Assembly (NCBI GenBank): GCA_037138855.1
Contig: JBAXHO010000036.1
Location: forward strand, 1 to 17,925
Direction: 5' to 3'
Length of the DNA: 17,925 nt
Origin: JBAXHO01 sp037138855
GTDB taxonomy: Bacteria > Patescibacteriota > Dojkabacteria > B142 > OLB20
The notes under the pieces are model-generated. The model was not told where the DNA came from. It did not search any database and saw only the letters and a program-made list of their open reading frames with translations. Numbering within the stretch: the first letter of the stretch is position 1; each line of letters begins with the position of its first letter. This document shows positions 5,929-13,031 of the stretch, piece by piece. The translations under genes and the position numbers were made by a program.

Positions 5929-5948
5929 TTGTCAACTATTATCGACAA
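5929..5948. promoter_or_regulatory. operator candidate, site 2
   Basis: TTGTC (5929-5933) and GACAA (5944-5948) are inverted arms around a 10-bp centre. The site covers the predicted transcription start of the regulator gene. It shares words with site 1, as expected for autoregulation by one protein. Confidence 0.5.
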
Positions 5949-5951
5949 AAT

Positions 5952-6710
5952 ATGCAAATCAATAAACAGCTACAAAATCTGGGGTTAAATAGCAATCAGA
6001 GTAAAACATATTTAAGTCTTCTGAAGCTCGGTAAAGCTTCTGCTGGACTACTGGCCAAAGCTTCTGGAGTGAGCAGGCCAACGGTTTACGAAAATCTTAC
6101 TGTTTTGATTCATAAACAATTAGTTGTTACCGGGATTGAATCCGGGAAGAGGGTTTATTATGCCGAGTCGCCCAATGCCTTGAAACTGATGCTAGATGAG
6201 CAGATTACGCAAACCGAGGAACTGATTAAAAATATTACAGAAATTTATACTCCGCCTGGTCAGCGACCGCAAATTGCTTTTTATGAGAGTATTGCTGGCA
6301 TTAGGAAGATGCATAAGATGTCATTAATTGCCAATCAAGGCAGGAGGACACGTTTTCTCGGCGGTTTGGAAACTTTGTTTAGTTATTTACCCATTGAATT
6401 TTTTCAAGCTTATATCAAACAGCGGATTCATCTGGGAATTTGGAATGAAGTAATTACCAGTGAAAGAACACTAAACTTTCCTAAGTTTTATACTGATCAG
6501 AAAAACAAAGAAAATCTCCGTAGGATGCGGTTGCATCCCATGATGTCCAAGTTCGTTACCAGTTTCTTTACATATGATACTACGGTCTGGATTGTGCCAA
6601 CCAAAAAGGAAGGCTATGTGATCATGATTGACAGTTTAGAATTTGCCAGGACGATCAATACACTTTTTGAATTTCTCTGGGGGCAGGCCGGGGAGGTAAC
6701 TACAAAGTGA
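5952..6710 (+). CDS. TrmB family transcriptional regulator
   Basis: From the ATG at 5952 the protein has 252 residues. Residues ~7-72 form a winged helix: LGLNSNQSKTYLSLLKLG, then LAKASGVSRPTVYENLTVL as the recognition helix, then the wing KRVYYAESP. A coiled segment (~80-97) follows, then a C-terminal ligand-type domain with a FLGGLETL... start resembling the PLD-like sensor domain of TrmB proteins. TrmB members are often sugar-responsive regulators; the ligand here is unknown. The start was chosen because promoter and operator lie between 5862 and 5952. Two related palindromes flank the promoter, suggesting autoregulation and possibly control of the divergent small genes. The gene ends 8 nt from the convergent BrnA-like gene. 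Confidence 0.88.
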   Translation: MQINKQLQNLGLNSNQSKTYLSLLKLGKASAGLLAKASGVSRPTVYENLTVLIHKQLVVTGIESGKRVYYAESPNALKLMLDEQITQTEELIKNITEIYTPPGQRPQIAFYESIAGIRKMHKMSLIANQGRRTRFLGGLETLFSYLPIEFFQAYIKQRIHLGIWNEVITSERTLNFPKFYTDQKNKENLRRMRLHPMMSKFVTSFFTYDTTVWIVPTKKEGYVIMIDSLEFARTINTLFEFLWGQAGEVTTK

Positions 6711-6718
6711 AGTTTAAT

Positions 6719-6982
6719 TCATTTTTTTGCTATTCCGACTGCGATGTATGATTTTATTAAACTCTGATAGGGTATGTTTACTTTATTAGCTTTGACTTTT
6801 AGCTCATAGAGCATAATCTCAGGAATTCTGATTGAGATTGAGTGAGAAGTAGGTTTCAAATTAGGAAAATTTACTTTCTGGAAATCTTCTTTAGTAAAAT
6901 AATCAGATAAATCATGCTTAGACCAGAAATTTCTTTCTGCAGTTTCATTGGCAAATTTTGGTAATTTTAATTTCTTTTTCAT
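6719..6982 (-). CDS. brnA: BrnA/CopG-type antitoxin
   Basis: This is an 87-residue basic protein. The N-terminal half carries ERNFWSKHDLSDYF, the FW-x-x-HD-x-x-DY signature of antitoxins paired with BrnT. The C-terminal half, SISIRIPEIMLYELKVKANKVNIPYQSLIKSYI, is a ribbon-helix-helix DNA-binding fold that would bind the operon promoter as a dimer. It follows the toxin gene by 3 nt, in the toxin-first order known for brnTA. By family knowledge it neutralises BrnT and represses the operon. The palindrome at 7299-7317 is its likely operator. Confidence 0.85.
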   Translation of the reverse strand: MKKKLKLPKFANETAERNFWSKHDLSDYFTKEDFQKVNFPNLKPTSHSISIRIPEIMLYELKVKANKVNIPYQSLIKSYIAVGIAKK

Positions 6983-6985
6983 AAA

Positions 6986-7270
6986 TTATTGATATAAGTT
7001 AAATTCTTTTTTATTTAAATCTCTGGCAGAGATAACTCTTATCTTGCCTTGTCTCACAGTGAAAACGATGAATAATAATCTACCTGCAAAAGTTTTTCCT
7101 AATAGAATCTGCCTATTTTCCAATTCAGAATGTTTGTGATCTTTCAGGGCTTTTTTATTAGGATCCCAGAAGGTTTGTTCTATTTCTTCATTGCTTACAT
7201 GATGCTTCTTCAGGTTTTTATCTAAATTACCCTGATCCCAAACAAATTCTAATAAGTCATTGCGGTTCAT
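6986..7270 (-). CDS. brnT: BrnT family ribonuclease toxin
   Basis: This is a 94-residue protein of the usual BrnT length. It shows the N-terminal motif EFVWDQGNLDKNLKKHHVS (family form FEWD..K...N..KHGVS), the central GRLLFIVFTVRQGKIRVISARDLNKKE (family form RIISAR.A...E) and a C-terminal Y. BrnT folds like RelE and cleaves RNA, inhibiting translation until bound by BrnA. Family features are all present, so it looks intact. It has a strong promoter (TTGACA-17-TATAGT) on the minus strand with a palindromic operator over the -35. Confidence 0.9.
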   Translation of the reverse strand: MNRNDLLEFVWDQGNLDKNLKKHHVSNEEIEQTFWDPNKKALKDHKHSELENRQILLGKTFAGRLLFIVFTVRQGKIRVISARDLNKKEFNLYQ

Positions 7271-7276
7271 GTATAT

Positions 7277-7305
7277 ACTATATTACACAATAAAATTTCT
7301 GTCAA
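7277..7305 (-). promoter_or_regulatory. promoter of the brnTA operon
   Basis: On the minus strand, consensus TTGACA (7300-7305), a 17-bp spacer and TATAGT (7277-7282). The ATG follows at 7270, so the mRNA is close to leaderless. Confidence 0.75.
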
Positions 7306-7317
7306 ATGGTTTGACAG
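7299..7317. promoter_or_regulatory. palindromic operator shared by brnTA and the Nudix gene
   Basis: CTGTCAAA-TGG-TTTGACAG is a perfect 8+3+8 inverted repeat. Its left arm contains the -35 of the minus-strand brnTA promoter and its right arm the -35 (TTGACA) of the plus-strand Nudix promoter. A bound dimer would cover both. Confidence 0.75.
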
Positions 7318-7338
7318 TCTTGAGATTTCATTTATAAT
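7311..7338 (+). promoter_or_regulatory. promoter of the Nudix gene
   Basis: TTGACA (7311-7316), a 16-bp spacer and TATAAT (7333-7338). The leader of about 33 nt ends in a small hairpin, TTTTGA (7362-7367) with TCAAAA (7371-7376), just before the ATG. No Shine-Dalgarno is seen. Confidence 0.75.
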
Positions 7339-7377
7339 TTAGCTACGAGCTACTAATTTACTTTTGATATTCAAAAA

Positions 7378-7806
7378 ATGTCTAACCAACCACCTGGTCT
7401 TTTCCAAGCTGCAGTGGCTGCAGTGATTATCAATGAACGTAATGAAACTCTGATCACCCAGCGCAGTTTTGCCCGCAAACATCATCCAGGTAAGTGGGAG
7501 ATCATGACCGGTCGCCTCAATCAGGGCGAGTCATTTCTCGAAGCATTAGCCAGAGAAGCCATGGAAGAATTGAATATTGAGCTGGAACCTGTGAAGTTAC
7601 TCAGTACTTTTCATTTTTTTCGCGGTCTGGAAAAAGTAGAGCATTTAGGTGTCAACTATTTGTGTCGGATCAAAGCTGGTGCGGTGAAAGTGGATGGAGT
7701 AGAGGAGATTGCCTGTCGTTGGGTGAACCTGGACGAAGCGCTTAAAACTATTGAAGATGAAAGCATCCGGGGAGTATTGACATTGGTAAAAGCGGAATTA
7801 AAGTAA
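7378..7806 (+). CDS. Nudix hydrolase
   Basis: This is a 142-residue single-domain Nudix protein. The Nudix box starts at G45 (GRLNQGE), with E51, R59, E60, E63 and E64 all kept, so metal binding and catalysis should be possible. The last glycine of the box is N66. The N-terminal beta strand AAVAAVIINERNETLITQRS and the C-terminal EEIACRWVNLDEALK are typical. Such enzymes cleave nucleoside diphosphates linked to another group; similar short forms act on isopentenyl-PP-like or nucleotide substrates, but the substrate cannot be named here. The gene is divergent from brnTA and shares its operator. It converges on a RelE-type toxin gene 16 nt away. Confidence 0.92.
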   Translation: MSNQPPGLFQAAVAAVIINERNETLITQRSFARKHHPGKWEIMTGRLNQGESFLEALAREAMEELNIELEPVKLLSTFHFFRGLEKVEHLGVNYLCRIKAGAVKVDGVEEIACRWVNLDEALKTIEDESIRGVLTLVKAELK

Positions 7807-7822
7807 CAGGAGCGTGTAGGTA

Positions 7823-8077
7823 TTAGCGATAAACTTCACGACGATGGGCTACTTTAGTGATGGTAATTGTGTGTGATTTAGTATCTACTAGATAAATCAG
7901 GCGATAGGTTCCGGAACGAATGCGATATAAATTCTGGTAACCTTGCAGCTTTTTGGTTTGCGATAAAATTGGTTTGATTTTTAAGGCATTAACGATAATC
8001 TGGATTCGTTTGATCCAACATAGAGGGAGTCTCTGCAATTCTTTAATAGCTGATTTTTTGAAAACAATAAGATACAT
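7823..8077 (-). CDS. RelE/ParE-type toxin
   Basis: This 84-residue basic protein starts YLIVFKKSAIKELQRLP, continues LSQTKKLQGYQNLYRIRSGTYRLIYLVD, and ends with KVAHRREVYR. These are the standard elements of the RelE/ParE superfamily: K/R-rich N-terminal helix pair, the LKG...YRIR.G.YR.IY strand pair, and a terminal H-R-R-x-x-Y. RelE members cut mRNA in the ribosome; ParE members poison gyrase. The terminal HRR...Y pattern fits RelE better. It follows its antitoxin gene by 2 nt in antitoxin-first order. Confidence 0.88.
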   Translation of the reverse strand: MYLIVFKKSAIKELQRLPLCWIKRIQIIVNALKIKPILSQTKKLQGYQNLYRIRSGTYRLIYLVDTKSHTITITKVAHRREVYR

Positions 8078-8079
8078 TA

Positions 8080-8319
8080 TTATTTATCTCCTAAAATGTC
8101 TTGAAAGACTTGATCAGCTGGTACGGTAGGTTCATCTTTCCGGGCAATTGTATCCTTAAGGTCTTCTAGTTCTTCAAGAGCATCTTCATACATGGTAAAG
8201 ATATCCATCGGTACCAAGGCAGTTTTCGGAGTAGAATTTACTATTAAAATACTCACTTCATCATTGGAAATGGCTTTGGAACCATTATTTTTTAAATCTG
8301 ATAAAGTGATTGTTTTCAT
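8080..8319 (-). CDS. Phd/YefM-type antitoxin
   Basis: This 79-residue acidic protein has an N-terminal half (MKTITLSDLKNNGSKAISN...TALVPMDIFTMYEDAL) that fits the Phd/YefM DNA-binding fold. The C-terminal half (LEELEDLKDTIARKDEP...) is an acidic helix-rich tail that would wrap the RelE-type toxin. It is expected to repress its own operon with the toxin as corepressor. A consensus promoter and flanking 7-bp inverted repeats lie directly upstream. Confidence 0.85.
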   Translation of the reverse strand: MKTITLSDLKNNGSKAISNDEVSILIVNSTPKTALVPMDIFTMYEDALEELEDLKDTIARKDEPTVPADQVFQDILGDK

Positions 8320-8345
8320 AATAAGAATAATTTGAAGGGTAAATA

Positions 8346-8387
8346 TAGTGCTATTTTATCCCTAAATTTGCCACTGGTCAAGCACTA
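8346..8387. promoter_or_regulatory. inverted repeat bracketing the relE/phd promoter
   Basis: TAGTGCT (8346-8352) and AGCACTA (8381-8387) are perfect inverted 7-mers. One abuts the -10 and the other the -35 of the promoter between them, as expected for two operator half-sites of an autoregulating toxin-antitoxin complex. Confidence 0.6.
8353..8381 (-). promoter_or_regulatory. promoter of the phd-relE-type operon
   Basis: On the minus strand, TTGACC (8376-8381), a 17-bp spacer and TAAAAT (8353-8358), 34 nt upstream of the ATG at 8319. Confidence 0.75.
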
Positions 8388-8444
8388 GTATTACGAATAA
8401 TTAGATAAATATTCTCTCTCACTTCAAATTTCTTTTAAGCTTCT

Positions 8445-8476
8445 TAAGCCAAAGGCTTACCAGCCTATGGCTGGAA
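8445..8476. other. two tandem small hairpins
   Basis: AAGCC-AAA-GGCTT is directly followed by CCAGCC-TAT-GGCTGG. They lie 20 nt past the stop of the winged-helix/Nudix gene. Neither strand has a T-run next to them, so an intrinsic terminator is unproven. They could act as a bidirectional 3' end or as small palindromic repeats. Confidence 0.5.
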
Positions 8477-8495
8477 CTCTTAACTTTTTACTGAA

Positions 8496-9173
8496 TCAAT
8501 ATTCTAAAATTCTCTCTTGATAAAAATATTTATTCTTTAGAAAATTGTCCAAATCGCTGGTAAAATCTGAATAGAGGTTGGATATTTTTGTTAGACTTTT
8601 AATATTTACCCAGTAATTTTTTCTTGCTTTACTTGCTTCAATCAGTTTTCCTTGGGGATTTTTTACCAAGAAACAAATACGTAGAACATCGATGACTGGA
8701 AGTGAATCTTGATTTCGGATCACGCGAATTGTACCACGATAGAGCGGTTTACCTTGCAAACCAGTTTCCAGATTTAAGCATCTTGTGGCTGCAGCTTCTA
8801 GTTTTTCTGCAAAACGGACTTTTTCTGTATGAAATCCAATCCGTCCTAAATTGGGATCAAGTAGTCTTTCCTCCAGTAAAATTTCCCGGTCGGATTCCTT
8901 ACCTCTTATAATACAAAGCATTATTCCTAATTTTGGTTGCAGCGGTACTTCCAAATTATCAAGATCCAATCTACCAGCAGTTTCCAAGCCTTTTGTAGTA
9001 AGTTGATAATGATCTGCTCCTTTTACTACATAATCAAGCTGGAGTAGTCTTTTTAAGTGAAAATTGAAATGATCATTACTAAGTTCACTTTGATTTAAAT
9101 CACGAAAACGGGCATGAGGATGGTAGAGAAGCTCTCTGAGAATCATTAATTGTACCGGATGGGAAATTGCCAT
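8496..9173 (-). CDS. winged-helix protein fused to a degenerate Nudix domain
   Basis: This protein has 225 residues. Residues ~1-68 form a winged helix (HPVQLMILRELLYHPHARFRDL, then HFNFHLKRLLQLDYVVKG, then YQLTTKG), like ArsR or PadR-type DNA-binding domains. Residues ~80-215 follow the Nudix fold (KLGIMLCIIRGKESDREILLEERL, then a box-like helix). The Nudix box is broken: the segment around R131 reads RCLNLETGL where REuxEExGu is expected, so two catalytic glutamates are replaced (C132, L135). This suggests a regulator that senses a nucleotide-type ligand without cleaving it, as NrtR does, although NrtR has the opposite domain order. It lies 36 nt downstream of an orphan gene, probably co-transcribed. 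Confidence 0.75.
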   Translation of the reverse strand: MAISHPVQLMILRELLYHPHARFRDLNQSELSNDHFNFHLKRLLQLDYVVKGADHYQLTTKGLETAGRLDLDNLEVPLQPKLGIMLCIIRGKESDREILLEERLLDPNLGRIGFHTEKVRFAEKLEAAATRCLNLETGLQGKPLYRGTIRVIRNQDSLPVIDVLRICFLVKNPQGKLIEASKARKNYWVNIKSLTKISNLYSDFTSDLDNFLKNKYFYQERILEY

Positions 9174-9209
9174 TGAAATCTGGGATAAAAGTTAACTTGC
9201 TAATCGATT

Positions 9210-9521
9210 TTATATTTCACGGCGTATCGCGTCAAGTTTCTCTTTAGTAATTGTCTGCTCCCAGGAGGATAAAATTTGAAGCAGGGTAAGTTCTTGTGGT
9301 AAAGCTTTATTTAGTAAATCATTCCTCATGTCTTTAATATTATCTGGTACATAACTATCATCTGGTAAATTTTGTATAAGTCTACCCAAGAATATTAAAT
9401 CTGTTTTTCTATTGCTGTCACCAAAACCACCAATAGCTGTTATTAAATTTACATCCGAAAGGTTAGCGTCAGAAGGACCAAAATTATTAATTAATAAACT
9501 GTTTAAAGTGTCAGTAGTCAT
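9210..9521 (-). CDS. hypothetical protein, 103 aa
   Basis: I do not recognise it. From the ATG at 9521 it starts MTTDTLNSLLINNFGPSDANL and is soluble, acidic and probably helical, ending TKEKLDAIRREI. A GTG at 9560 would add 13 hydrophobic residues in frame; neither start has a good Shine-Dalgarno. It is the upstream partner of the winged-helix/Nudix gene (36-nt gap), so it may be a ligand or protein partner of that regulator. That link is inference from position only. Confidence 0.6.
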   Translation of the reverse strand: MTTDTLNSLLINNFGPSDANLSDVNLITAIGGFGDSNRKTDLIFLGRLIQNLPDDSYVPDNIKDMRNDLLNKALPQELTLLQILSSWEQTITKEKLDAIRREI

Positions 9522-9738
9522 TAAATGGTATTTAATAATAATTAGACAGGACAATACCACCTTAAAGCATTATTATTCTAGTGAAGTTGACTTTAGTAAA
9601 TTTATCAGACTAATTGACAAAGTTCGTGGCTCAATTCAAATTCTTTACCGTTTACCGTTTTAAATATCCCTTAAAAGATATTTTTCTTCTCTGAGAAATC
9701 CAGTATGATAAAAGTATTATTTCTCCAAGGTAAATATT

Positions 9739-10728
9739 ATGGACATGATGAAACCCTTTTCTGAAAAAGAATTAAGTGAAGCAGGTAAGTTTTGTGCAGT
9801 GATTCAAGATGAATTTGCAAACAATGTTATTGGACAGCAGGATTTGGCAAATAAATTATTGGTTGGACTGCTTGCTAAAGGTCATGTTTTGCTCGAAGGT
9901 GTGCCTGGACTTGCGAAAACTAGAGCGATCAAAGTGATAGCCAAAATCTTAAATTTGAATTTCAAACGAATTCAGTTTACACCTGATCTTTTACCTTCTG
10001 ATGTCGTTGGCAATTTAATTTTCAATCCTCAGACAGCTCAATATATCACACGTCAGGGTCCAATTTTTACCAATATTTTGCTGGCAGATGAAATCAATCG
10101 TGCTCCTGCCAAGGTCCAAAGTGCCCTTCTAGAAGGGATGCAGGAGAATCAAGTGACTATTGGGGGGACTGGATATGCTTTACCGGCGCCTTTCTTTGTA
10201 CTGGCTACCCAAAATCCGATAGAGCAGGAAGGTACATATCCTTTACCTGAAGCTCAAGTGGATCGTTTTTTACTCAAGACGTCTGTAGGCTATCCAGAGC
10301 CTGATGCGGAATTGAAAATTCTTGATTTGATAGAAAAAGATGCCTCAGAGGTGATCAAAAAAACAATTACTTTAGAAAATTTATTATTTTTACAAAATCT
10401 TACTGCTCTGGTTTATATTGATCCCAAAATCAAGCAATATATTATTAGTATTGTTTTTGCTTCTAGACATCCGGATAAGTATGGTGCTGCTGATTTAAAG
10501 AATGTGATTGAATTTGGAGCTTCACCGCGCGGATCGATAGCCTTTATGCTGGGGGCCAAGGCAGTAGCATTGTTAAATGGTCGGATGCATGTGATTCCTG
10601 AAGATATCAAGTATTTGCGTTATGATGTTTTGAAACATAGAATCATCTTTAGTTATGAAGCAGAGTCCAAAGGCATCAGCAAAGAGCAGGTGATAGATGA
10701 GATATTTCAAACAGTCAAAGTACCCTGA
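9739..10728 (+). CDS. moxR: MoxR family AAA+ ATPase
   Basis: This is a 329-residue MoxR protein with all core motifs: Walker A GVPGLAKT (54-61), Walker B LLADE (114-118) followed by INRAPAK, sensor 1 in LATQNP (N159), arginine finger in DRF (R176) and sensor 2 in GASPRGS (R264). MoxR ATPases act as chaperones that remodel or insert metal into partners carrying von Willebrand A domains, and such partners are encoded directly downstream. AAGG lies 8 nt before the ATG at 9739, the clearest Shine-Dalgarno in the window. The stop overlaps the next start (TGATG), so translation is coupled. It heads a six-gene operon. Confidence 0.97.
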   Translation: MDMMKPFSEKELSEAGKFCAVIQDEFANNVIGQQDLANKLLVGLLAKGHVLLEGVPGLAKTRAIKVIAKILNLNFKRIQFTPDLLPSDVVGNLIFNPQTAQYITRQGPIFTNILLADEINRAPAKVQSALLEGMQENQVTIGGTGYALPAPFFVLATQNPIEQEGTYPLPEAQVDRFLLKTSVGYPEPDAELKILDLIEKDASEVIKKTITLENLLFLQNLTALVYIDPKIKQYIISIVFASRHPDKYGAADLKNVIEFGASPRGSIAFMLGAKAVALLNGRMHVIPEDIKYLRYDVLKHRIIFSYEAESKGISKEQVIDEIFQTVKVP

Positions 10729-11621
10729 TGAATGTACTACGCCAGCGCATAAAAAGTTTACAGATTGTTACACTCAATAAAGTCTATACTTTGTTTCTTG
10801 GTAACTATCGTTCGGCTTTTAAAGGGCAAGGCATAGAGTTTGAAGATTTGCGGGAATATCAACCAGGGGACAATGTCAAAGATATTGACTGGAACACCAC
10901 TGCGAAAACCGGTCGGGTACATATTCGCAAATTTGTTGAAACTAGGGAGCTTAAAATTCTTTTCTTAGTTGATGTCTCAGCTTCTATGCGTTGGTCTCTG
11001 GCAGTACAAAATCTTAAAGAAAAAATCGTTTTAGATAGTATTTATTTGTTATCGCAAGCAGCCCTTACCAATCATGATTTGATCAGTACCATGGTTTTTG
11101 CTGATCAAATTCAAAAAGAATTACCTTTCAAAAGCTCGCGTGCTCAGATAATCTCAGTATTAAAAACAGTCCATCGTGAATTTCAGAATCAGGAAAATCA
11201 AAAATCGGATTTGAAACAGGTATTAAGGCATTTGATGCAACACCGTCAGAAACGTTTGGTATGGTTTCTTTTTACTGATTATATTGCAGCTGATGATCAG
11301 GAACTGGAGCAATTACTGGGAGCTTTCAATCGATATAATGATTTAATCATAGTTTTGGAAAACGAAGATATCACTGCTCTAAAAAATTTTGACTCAGTAG
11401 TGGAATTGCAGGATGTCGAATCAAATCAAGTGATGAAGCTGGATCCTGCTGATCCCAAATTGATCCAGAGAATAAATAACGATTTCCAAAAATATCAGGA
11501 AGCTTTGCGGCAAAGCCTTGTACCAAAGGGAATTTCACTACTTTGGCTGGATCATAATAATGATGTTTTATTAGAATTTTCAAAGTTATTTCATTTACGA
11601 AAAAAACGTAAAAGTTATTAA
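10728..11621 (+). CDS. DUF58 domain protein with a vWA-like fold
   Basis: This is a 297-residue soluble protein. Residues ~24-60 carry the DUF58 signature, YRSAFKGQGIEFEDLREYQ followed by PGD..KDIDWN. A vWA-like domain follows with the metal site D82-V-S84-A-S86 in FLVDVSASM. DUF58 proteins are the usual second gene after moxR and are thought to be MoxR clients working at the membrane with the Bat proteins. There is no membrane helix. The start overlaps the moxR stop by one base. The family is certain; its molecular job is not established. Confidence 0.93.
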   Translation: MNVLRQRIKSLQIVTLNKVYTLFLGNYRSAFKGQGIEFEDLREYQPGDNVKDIDWNTTAKTGRVHIRKFVETRELKILFLVDVSASMRWSLAVQNLKEKIVLDSIYLLSQAALTNHDLISTMVFADQIQKELPFKSSRAQIISVLKTVHREFQNQENQKSDLKQVLRHLMQHRQKRLVWFLFTDYIAADDQELEQLLGAFNRYNDLIIVLENEDITALKNFDSVVELQDVESNQVMKLDPADPKLIQRINNDFQKYQEALRQSLVPKGISLLWLDHNNDVLLEFSKLFHLRKKRKSY

Positions 11622-11634
11622 AGTTTAAAGTCCA

Positions 11635-12093
11635 ATGCAGGATATCCATGATCTAAAACCTCTTTTAAATCCAAGCTGGCTTGAGCTGACTTTCTGTTCG
11701 TGCCTTTGTTTATTATTGATTATTTTTATATTTGGGTTGATTTATATATTAGTATCTAAGAAATTTAAAAAAATAAAACTAATTCCGCAAACAAATTCGC
11801 TTGATTATGCTGCAAAAGCAACCCAGGAATTGCAGCAGTTATTGGCTCAAATAAATAATTATCCTAGTGAAAGAATTCTTACTTTAAGTGCAGCGATTTT
11901 GAGGAAATATTTGTCAGCTGTCAAAGCTACCGGAGCTCAAAGCATGACCAGGCAAGAGCTAAATCAACTTGGTATTAAGTTCATTTCAGACTATATGAAT
12001 GAAGTATATCCAGTACAGTTTGCTAAAAAAGATTTGTCTAAAGAGCAAGTTGAAAAAATATTAATTTCGGCTTTAAAATTTGTAAAAAAATGA
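11635..12093 (+). CDS. DUF4381-like membrane protein
   Basis: This is a 152-residue protein with one transmembrane helix at about residues 20-41 (CSCLCLLLIIFIFGLIYILV). A basic stretch (KKFKKIK) and a helical cytoplasmic domain with ATQELQQLLAQI and ILRKYLSA follow. Position and shape match the short DUF4381-type protein usually found between DUF58 and BatA in moxR operons. Length is close to the family norm. The stop overlaps the next ATG by 4 nt. Assignment rests on context and topology more than on sequence motifs. Confidence 0.75.
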   Translation: MQDIHDLKPLLNPSWLELTFCSCLCLLLIIFIFGLIYILVSKKFKKIKLIPQTNSLDYAAKATQELQQLLAQINNYPSERILTLSAAILRKYLSAVKATGAQSMTRQELNQLGIKFISDYMNEVYPVQFAKKDLSKEQVEKILISALKFVKK

Positions 12094-13031
12094 CTCTCGC
12101 TAACTTGATAATATTACCTTTTTTGTGCTCTTGCACTTTGCTATTAATACTTTTTGGGTATTTTTTACGTAAACGAATCAAAAAAACATACACATTTCCA
12201 AATTTAATTTATTTTCAAAAATTTAAGCAGCGTAAGTTTGCTTTTAGTAAGTGGCTAGAACGAAGCGTATTTTCGTTATTATTTTTCTTTCTTGTAATTT
12301 TGAGTCTGCGCCCGCAATCTATTTTGCAGATCACAGATGAGCAGAAAAGTTTGGATATTATGTTTGTCCTGGACGGCTCACGTTCGATGTGGGAGTTCAC
12401 AGATGTCGCTCCGAATCGTCTGGAAGCAGCTAAACAAGCAATGCTGGATCTGGTAAAACGACTGAAAACTGATCGGGCAGGATTGATCGTCTTTATGGGG
12501 ATAGCAGCTCAGATGATCCCTTTGACAGATGATTATCAATATTTTCAAACTAATACAGATTTTATCAACCGCGATGATTTGATTCAGATTTTTGGTGAAT
12601 TTGCCGGGACTAATATGGGAGATGCCTTGCTTCTTGCTGACCAGCATTTTTCTCAGGAGCCCAATCGCAGCAAAGTAATTTTGTTGCTTACTGATGGTGA
12701 AGCAAATTTAGGAGTAGATCCAGTCGAGGCTGCAAATATTCTGAAACAGGATCAGGTGAAATTGTACGCTTTACATATTGGCCGTAAGTCAGCGGTGGAA
12801 GGATTTTCCACATTGAATCAAATTAGTCAAATTACAGGTGGCAAAGCTTATTCTGTCGAAGATCGAACCAGTCTGGAACAAATTATCAAAGAAATCGAGT
12901 CAATGGAGCGCTCGCAGTTACAGCAAAAAAAACAATATTCTATTAAATATGACAATCCCGGTGGATTTTTCCCCTTTTTCATATTCTTTTTTGGTAGTTA
13001 TTTATTGATCAAAATATTTAGACATGATTGA
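12090..13031 (+). CDS. batA: BatA-like vWA membrane protein
   Basis: This is a 313-residue protein. Transmembrane helices lie at about residues 5-26 and 58-73, and a third near the C-terminus (FFPFFIFFFGSYLLI). The vWA domain between them has a complete MIDAS: D95-G-S97-R-S99, T174 in GTNMGD and D202 in LLTDGEAN. This is the BatA layout (two N-terminal helices, vWA, C-terminal helix). Bat proteins are linked to stress tolerance and envelope integrity and are presumed MoxR clients. It overlaps both neighbours (4 and 8 nt). Confidence 0.92.
   Translation: MTLANLIILPFLCSCTLLLILFGYFLRKRIKKTYTFPNLIYFQKFKQRKFAFSKWLERSVFSLLFFFLVILSLRPQSILQITDEQKSLDIMFVLDGSRSMWEFTDVAPNRLEAAKQAMLDLVKRLKTDRAGLIVFMGIAAQMIPLTDDYQYFQTNTDFINRDDLIQIFGEFAGTNMGDALLLADQHFSQEPNRSKVILLLTDGEANLGVDPVEAANILKQDQVKLYALHIGRKSAVEGFSTLNQISQITGGKAYSVEDRTSLEQIIKEIESMERSQLQQKKQYSIKYDNPGGFFPFFIFFFGSYLLIKIFRHD

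Noticed and set aside
5862..5951. Longer N-terminus for the TrmB-type regulator
   Set aside because: The extra 30 residues would be encoded over its own promoter and operator and look unlike the family N-terminus.
9662..9684. AAATATC/GATATTT hairpin with T's as a terminator before moxR
   Set aside because: No plus-strand gene lies upstream to terminate, and the stem has few GC pairs. Not listed as a feature.
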